In this document: positions 57,401 to 64,000 of the stretch, one piece after another
Layout of the letters: each line of letters opens with the position of its first letter
Position numbering within the stretch: the first letter of the stretch is position 1
Source of the DNA: Lineus longissimus
Taxonomy: Eukaryota; Nemertea; Pilidiophora; Heteronemertea; Lineidae
Reading direction: 5' to 3'
Assembly (NCBI RefSeq): GCF_910592395.1
Contig: NC_088315.1
Coordinates: 12,030,501 to 12,094,500 of the forward strand
Length of the DNA: 64,000 nt
Position numbers and translations under genes: made by a program
Notes under the pieces: generated by a model
Seen by the model: only the letters and a program-made list of their open reading frames with translations
The model's database searches: none
What the model was told of the DNA's origin: nothing

Positions 57401-59960
57401 CCTAAGTTATAGGTGAAAGAGGGGCTACAATTACCCCCACTTTACCGTCCACGATGTAGGAGTATCAAAAACTTGTATCTCAGGATGGGTGCAGTGGTGT
57501 CGTAACATGGGTTAACGAACAATGTGGCGCCAAGGCATAGCACTTGTAATCAAACAACACTAATCGCAAATATCTCGGCCGCTTTAAAAACACAGTAAAT
57601 GGAACAATGGTTCAATCAATATATACAATACCTGGTCTTGGTAGAGGTAAACTAGGACGCACCCAGCGATCTCAATACAAAACAACACGACTAAAAACCC
57701 GATATACTGAAAAAGAAAATAAATGCTTTTACAGATGTGACGATTTAGCGACGATGCCGCAACACTGTAACAGTATCAAAATGGTCTCATTAAACTTTGT
57801 CGCCTTAACATTGCGTGCTACAACTCAAGAGTATATGACCTGGCTTTTATTTTAATGAAAATATTTCTTACTTGATATTGTTGATAATAGGGAGGCAAAG
57901 ATGCTTAAATTTGGACCCGAGAATGAGAACAAGAACGAAATAATGTTTTTCTTTGCTTGACGCCATCAGCTCAGGTCGATGACAAATTGTTAACTGTTTT
58001 TAATTATAATTATTGTTTTTTAGGCATGTCATGAGTCGACAACAGTTTATTGCATTTCTGACAACAGGGAACGCAATATCCGTCGTCAAAATATCAACAT
58101 CTAAGACTCTCTATTGAACATTACCAGCTATGGGAGGAAAAGATCATTCTTTTGTTCGAGATAAGAGAGGTGTGAATTAATTTGTCAACTATGTCGGCTA
58201 CACATGTATATTGATGAACGGAAAGCACTATAGGTTTTTGATAATTCCCGGTCATTTGATTTGGCCAAAATTTGCAAAAGTTTACTAATGATTGTCAAAA
58301 GGAGAAACGTGATGATAGTTTGTTGGTTCTAAGTGAAGAACAATAATTTTCGCATATTTGTGGGGGAAAGTCGTCAATCAGCCAATTAACTCCTATTTAC
58401 ACCAGAAACTCTTCACTAACCGCGGCGTTGACGACGTCGTGACGTGAGGTCTTGATTTAAAACTCATACTGCGGGACTGGAAAATCAAGACATTTCTAGA
58501 GAAAATACTTGATTAGATAAAAATAAAATTTATGACTTCTACTAGCCAAGTCAATTATATTTCTAGCAAAATCATTGCATTATGGTTAAGTTGCGCTTTC
58601 ACCAGCTTGCCCGATTTAGACCAAGGGCCACTCCGTAAGCTACATTTCATTTCTTTGGTATGAAAGGTAGGGACACCCATGGTGTACGGTTCTACCTTAC
58701 ATGATTTTGGAAATTTCGGAAGAATTTGTAAGTGTTCTTCAGTCCATGTTGACAGAAGGCCAACGTGTTTTCAAATAAAGGTAATGCACAGTGATGCATC
58801 TCAAAGTCATCTGCTGTAACTACTAACTAAATAGCTTGAGAAAGCACTTGGAAAAAATATTTTTACCGTTTTTTGTACATTTTCCAGAAGATAGCCCTTA
58901 TATTATATCTTCCTCTGCGCCCACCAATCTTACTGTAAACTAATCTATATATTGATACTAGAATTGGTAAAAGCCTCTTTAAGTCTACCACCTCCTTAAC
59001 CGCCAGATGGGATCTCCTAATTTTTTACCTGTAGTAATGTAGATTTCAGCTATGTCTCCAATCAATATTAGCAGCGAAAATTGTTTGTTTTTTGTATGAA
59101 ATGAATAGTTTTCCGGGCTAATAATAGACTGTGAACCCTCTGAACCTGTCCTGAGGTAACAAAATAAAAAAGGTACATTTTTTGGTGAAGTAAAGGTACA
59201 TGAATTTCATTTTCATGTTTGATGTTCATCGGTCCATTCATGATTTGATCGAATAGGTACATGTTACATGTAGGGCTTACGATCAAATGTTATGCCTCAC
59301 AATACAGGGACGGCGGAAAGCACAGTTCATGCCAGTGACTCACAGAGATAAACGGCGCACCGCAATATTCATGATCTTACCCTGAAGTAAACTAGCCCCA
59401 TACGACGCCTACCTCCCATTCACCATGCAGTTCCCAATACGGATTGCTTATTCGATGACAATTAATAAGGCACAGGGAAAACATTTCATACACACGGCAT
59501 TTACCTGCCAAGCCATGTTTCACATGGCCAACTTTCTTTGCCAGGACATTCCATTCCATAACATTTTCGTCAAGTAGACACCAACAACACCCAAGGCTAC
59601 CGACAGGAAAAAGCCATAACACAGAACGTTGCCTTCAAAGAATTACTGTAACTTTCATTCGTACCACATTACCACAGGCCAAACACAAACGGCCTATTAC
59701 AGCTCTAAGCCACAGCTCCGTGCGGAGCACGGTATTTGATCGTACAGAATTGTTAGTGAAATATATTAGAAGATAAACAATTTATTAGTAGATAAACAAA
59801 CTCTTTATCATTCATTAGTCAATATTTAGTCCATATTTGGGTACGTACATCAATATATTTTCCGTATCGCTATTTTCCGTCTCGATTGCGAATTCCATTC
59901 TGCAAGGATTTCTCTACAAGCACTCCAACAAGAACGTGAACCAAGTATCTGAAATGTTAC
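54420..59960. other. Intron sequence with short repeats, no gene recognised
   Basis: The tetraspanin TM3 exon should lie in this intron but was not found. TACACCGGG-type words recur near 55186 (inverted), 55359 and 55724. A hydrophobic minus-strand stretch near 59520-59630 (CYGFFLSVALGVVGVYL) was considered and rejected. Confidence 0.45.
57216..57265. repeat. 21-bp inverted repeat, GGGGCTACAATTACCCC
   Basis: GTCAGGGGCTACAATTACCCC (57216-57236) pairs with 57245-57265 with two mismatches and an 8-base loop. A third copy of the core is at 57421-57437. Confidence 0.85.
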
Positions 59961-59964
59961 TTAC

Positions 59965-60156
59965 TGTTCCTAACAGGCATCTGTTCTCTTTAATGGCTCC
60001 ACAACATCCACTGAATCCCATAATAAAAACGAGACTGCCGATTCCTATCACCGAGTAGCCTGCTATCTGATAGATGGCGCTACCCAACAGAGGGTCAAAC
60101 ATGTTCTTATCCACGCGGACCCAGATGCCTACGCCAAGAATGGCCCCTCCTGCCAG
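59965..60156 (-). CDS. Tetraspanin exon: TM1 end, small loop, TM2
   Basis: A 192-bp, 64-codon exon after TTTAATAG and before GTAAGTAAC. It encodes LAGGAILGVGIWVRVDKN (C-terminal half of TM1 and start of the small extracellular loop, with the G-x-W motif common to tetraspanins), then AIYQIAGYSVIGIGSLVFIMGFSGCCGAI, the whole TM2 with its juxtamembrane GCCGAIKENRCLLGT, a tetraspanin signature whose cysteines are normally palmitoylated. Confidence 0.95.
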
Positions 60157-60301
60157 CTATTAAAGAAATATATAATTTTGCTTTATAAAAAAGAAGTACA
60201 AAGTAATACTATTTTAAACCATATCAACCTGGTGATATTTACATACAACATACCATAACGGATAACTAATGTAATTAATTGCGTGAAACTACACCTAAGA
60301 C

Positions 60302-61125
60302 TAAGAGCCAGTTTTTATAAGATTCAGACGGTGGGTGAATATATGTGTGACCGTCTCCGATTTGCCTGAAATATTTTTGGTACTGAGTGAAAGGCCTATG
60401 GGTAGATAGAAAATCTTGAAATTCCAGGTTTTTCCTAGGCCTCGGGCATCTGGAATGGTCACTGTTTTGAGGGTCAAAATTTACCTTCTTAAAAAATAGC
60501 TTTTAAAGTTGAAATTTCGCAATGCACCACTGACTGCCCAGCTTGATTTTGATTGATGTCAGTCTATAATGGAAGGAGATGTGGAAAATGTAAGTGTCTG
60601 TGAGTAGTTGAGGGTGCGGCCTGAAGAGGTTGCTGCGAATACTTTTTTCTGAATGACACATGTATTTCAGGGGTTCCTGGCCGCGCCTTCAAGGCTCAAC
60701 ATTCCAAGCCAGTTTATGCATTATGATAGGATTCCATCAGCTTGCCCAATACGATAAATGCCACTTGAAAATAGTGTGGGATAATAAAGGCGAAAGAGTA
60801 TAGGTGGCGCCGAAGTGAAAACGTTGCATCAGTGCTTTTGGGGAAATCAGTGCTATATGATATCGCAGCGTGCTCTAATCACATTTGAATGAAATCCTTT
60901 TTACCAGATAGCCCTGTATATTTACCAGCCGTCTTTGCTCCGCTCCTTCATTCCGCGCCTTCAACTACACACGAAAACTTTACAATTTTCCATAACTCCT
61001 TCTACCATAGAATGACATCAATCAAAATAAAGCTGGGTGAGATATTTTTATTTCAATGTTCAAAAGCTATTTTTTAAGAAGTCCCATAGAAATCCGCCTG
61101 ATTCTTATATGAAAACTGGCTCTTA
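60302..61125. mobile_element. DNA element with TAAGAGCCAGTTTT... inverted ends, 824 bp
   Basis: Left end TAAGAGCCAGTTTTTATAAG at 60302 is mirrored by ...CTTATATGAAAACTGGCTCTTA at 61125, and the inverted similarity continues inward (ATTCAGACGG / CCGCCTGATTC). The same left end recurs at 61294. No transposase is encoded, so this is a non-autonomous member of the family. A C16 run (61131-61146) follows immediately. Confidence 0.75.
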
Positions 61126-61994
61126 AAAGTCCCCCCCCCCCCCCCCACTGTCGGATCTGTATGTACTTTGTACATCCATCTGGTGAAACTCTCCGACTCA
61201 GTTTGGTAATTGTATAACAAAAATCACAGTGCTGAAATTTGATGAAAATAAACTTACAGGTCATTCAAAGATATACACCGGAAGATAGATTGCTTAAGAG
61301 CCAGTTTTTATAAGAGTCAGGCAGGTGGTGATTCATGACCCTCTCAGATTTGTTCCTAAATTTTTTTATTGGTAGATATATGTTAATAACGGACGGAAAT
61401 CACATTTTCTATCCTCAATAGGGTCCGCTTTTTTTTTAGGGGCCCCTGGAATATTGGGGTCAAAATGGGCCTAAATGGCAAAATAACCAAAATGTGGTTT
61501 TCAAATGCTGGTATTTCTGTGCGCCCTTAGTGAGCCACAGAGATTTTCATGCGTGTAAGTCTATTGGGTATTGACTTTCAGAAAATGTGAAAATTTTGGC
61601 GGCTGACTTAGGGCGCAGCCCATAGGTGGCGCTGCAAAACGCGACATTTCGAAATTACACACACCTTCAGAGAGGTTGTGTGGTTTGCGCCCTAAGTCAG
61701 CCAGGGTGTTTCATGCGTATTATGATACATTAGCACCTACTGCTTTGATTTAAAGGAAATTTACGGCGGCTGACTTTGGGCGCACAAGTATAGGGGGCGC
61801 TTTTTGCCGCCAAAAGGTGAAATTACCACCTTTTCGCACAACAAGTTCTCCATGCGCCCTAGGTCAAAATTGATCAAATATAGCTCAAATGGTCCCCCAG
61901 CATCTCTAGTACCAGTGGTTAGGAGGGTTTCATGGCTGGTTTGCGTATTAACCCTTTTTGCACCGTTTTTTGTCGGGACACTACGCGAAAAGGC

Positions 61995-62476
61995 CAAAAA
62001 TGGTAAACTGTGAACTTTCTCCGATATTCATGAAACTTACAGGATAACTTCCTTACGTTAAAGAAAGTATTTTTTTGTGATTTTTAGGTCAAGGTGGCAA
62101 GCTACTTGGTGGCAAAATTGAAATTTGACAGAAAAAGGAGCAATTTGACCTTTATATCATGAACCGTTTATTCAAAATCAAAAGTATTCAAAAATTACCA
62201 TGAAATCACCGGTATCTCAGAAGCTTAAACACTTTTACAATGAATATGGTGTAAAACTTCACCAATATTTAAATGTCAGCAGAAATTTAGCAAATTAATA
62301 TCAAAATAGTTAGTATGCCATTAGGGTCAAACTGTCCAACTGGATCATCACATCTAAACAGTGAACTACAGTTTATATAGTTTCATGTTCTGGTCATCTT
62401 TCTTTGAGAATATGTAATGTCCACGGCGATCAATGGATGGTGCTGATAATCTAGCGCGAATGTCATCCTTGTCCTG
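61995..62476 (-). repeat. Left arm of long inverted repeat
   Basis: Reverse complement of the right arm. It includes an antisense copy of the terminal exon (DDIRARLSAPSIDRRGHYIF... on the minus strand, 62366-62476) and the uninterrupted TTAA at 62058-62061 where the right arm has an insertion. Confidence 0.95.
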
Positions 62477-62603
62477 ATGAGGATGAAGGGAATGAGCAGA
62501 TTGATGAAGAGTTAGAAAGTGTTCAGGTAACATCAATTCCATCCAATTTGAGTGAAACAATATCCTCGACAATTTTCTTTTTACCGAAAAAGATTCTACA
62601 TCG

Positions 62604-63094
62604 ATGTTTTACCTCCAGGAATCTGATCTTCAAGCAGAGCAACATATCATAGTTGATGAGTTGATCAACGATTTTCACGAAGAAAACATGGGGGAAATGG
62701 AGTACCATGCAGGAGATTACGCAATCATACAGTGTGGAGAGAAGGCATATGTTGGGATGGTACAAGCTGTTGATGGCGAACTTTGCCACATAAAATATAT
62801 GAGAGGAACAGGTAATTATGGAATCGTGATGGATGATTCTTCCCCAATGGAAATCTAAAATACCACATATTTTTCAACCATATGCCCATAGTTTGATAGT
62901 ATACATGTCAGTAATATTAGCTGGTACTTTTCTGTATTGCAGGATTGTATTTTGGATGGCTTGATGATGAACATGCATCTTGGCAGGACAAGGATGACAT
63001 TCGCGCTAGATTATCAGCACCATCCATTGATCGCCGTGGACATTACATATTCTCAAAGAAAGATGACCAGAACATGAAACTATATAAACTGTAG
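62604..63094 (+). CDS. Two-exon gene fragment in the fold-back element (unknown function)
   Basis: Exon 1 (62604-62811) ends at a G|GTAATT donor and exon 2 (62943-63094) follows TGTATTGCAG; joined they give 119 codons in frame, ending at TAG 63092-63094. Exon 1 has an acidic start (QAEQHIIVDELINDFHEENM) and then YHAGDYAIIQCGEKAYVGMV; exon 2 reads GLYFGWLDDEHASWQDKDDIRARL and ends KKDDQNMKLYKL. The small beta-rich V-G-x-V module resembles C-terminal tails of transposon proteins, but no domain is recognised. An upstream acidic stretch at 62476-62526 (DEDEGNEQIDEELESVQ followed by GTAACA) may be a preceding exon cut by the inverted repeat, so this is probably the 3' end of a longer transposon gene. 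Confidence 0.6.
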
Positions 63095-63401
63095 TTCACT
63101 GTTTAGTTGTGATGATCCAGTTGCACAGTTTGGCCCTAATGGCATACTAACTATTTTGATAGTAATTTGCTAAATTTCTGCTGACATTTAAATATTGGTG
63201 AAGTTTTACACCATATTCATTGTAAAAGTGTTTAAGTTTCTGAGATACCGGTGATTTCATGGTAATTTTTGAATACTTTTGATTTTGAATAAACGGTTCA
63301 TGATATAAAGGTCAAATTGCTCCTTTTTCTGTCAAATTTCAATTTTGCCACCAAGTAGCTTGCCACCTTGACCTAAAACTCACAAAAAATACTTTCTTTA
63401 A

Positions 63402-63933
<532 letters not shown>

Positions 63934-64000
63934 TTAACGTAAGGAAGTTATCCTGTAAGTTTCATGAATATCGGAGAAAGTTCACAGTTTACCATTTTTG

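Larger units (their letters stand above)
41675..60156 (-). other. Tetraspanin gene (partial), four exons visible
   Basis: This is the span of a tetraspanin, a four-pass membrane protein that organises plasma-membrane microdomains. Exons in transcript order are 60156-59965, 47655-47551, 43940-43740 and 41758-41675. Each is flanked by AG/GT splice sites and all are multiples of three (192, 105, 201 and 84 bp), so every junction is phase 0. Missing are the exon with the start codon and first part of TM1 (probably right of 61 kb or outside the window), the TM3 exon expected in the 12-kb intron, and the terminal exon with the end of TM4 and the cytoplasmic tail. The large-loop pattern (CCG, RSCC, single Cys pairs, GC) resembles CD151/CD9-class tetraspanins, but the subfamily cannot be fixed. 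The introns are packed with repeats. Confidence 0.85.

Noticed and set aside
59510-59630. Hydrophobic minus-strand stretch considered as the missing tetraspanin TM3 exon
   Set aside because: It reads CYGFFLSVALGVVGVYL in one frame but lacks the typical E/A-A-G pattern of TM3, runs into a stop soon after, and has no acceptor/donor pair giving a phase-0 exon.

Overview
This is a repeat-dense, AT-rich eukaryotic window. It looks like a marine invertebrate genome: a tetraspanin gene with standard introns sits among BEL/Pao, CR1/L2-like, piggyBac-like and THAP-bearing elements and dispersed repeats with (GAC)n tails. I cannot place the species. The dispersed repeat vocabulary fits lophotrochozoans or invertebrate deuterostomes equally well. 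There are no bacterial-style operons, rRNA genes or CRISPR arrays.

Layout. 0-6 kb: a 21-bp minisatellite and two minus-strand, strand-rich coding segments of unknown function (2.6-3.7 kb and 4.6-5.4 kb). 6-8 kb: a 223-bp dispersed repeat next to a 5'-truncated CR1/L2-type LINE with an uninterrupted reverse transcriptase ORF. 10-16 kb: a minus-strand BEL/Pao retrotransposon with Gag, zinc knuckles, degenerate protease, RT/RNase H and integrase, broken by three frame changes and one stop. 17-23 kb: a nest of decayed transposase-like genes and two further LINE fragments. 23.6-24.5 kb: a repeat of about 300-bp units, found again at 49-50 kb. 25.6-29.9 kb: a tandem segmental duplication of about 2 kb, with a THAP-domain ORF in the second copy only. 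30-36 kb: inverted repeats, including a perfect 40-bp-arm palindrome at 33.4 kb. 36.3-38 kb: a broken copy of a multicopy metazoan gene.

41.7-60.2 kb: the clearest host gene, a tetraspanin on the minus strand. Four exons with consensus splice sites and matching phase are visible. The first exon, the TM3 exon and the last exon were not found. Its introns hold a 583-bp inverted-repeat element, LINE remnants, three copies of an approximately 290-bp repeat (one split by a LINE fragment and a tRNA-like unit), and an LTR-free 1.1-kb repeat inserted cleanly into a LINE ORF.

60.3-64 kb: a DNA-transposon family with long inverted repeats. The last element runs off the window. It is a fold-back whose two near-identical arms both carry the last exon of a small two-exon gene. 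One arm is interrupted by a 532-bp piggyBac-like element with TTAA target duplications, and the other arm keeps the empty site.

Most coding material here is selfish DNA. The tetraspanin, the THAP ORF and possibly the 2.6-5.4 kb segments are the candidates for cellular genes.
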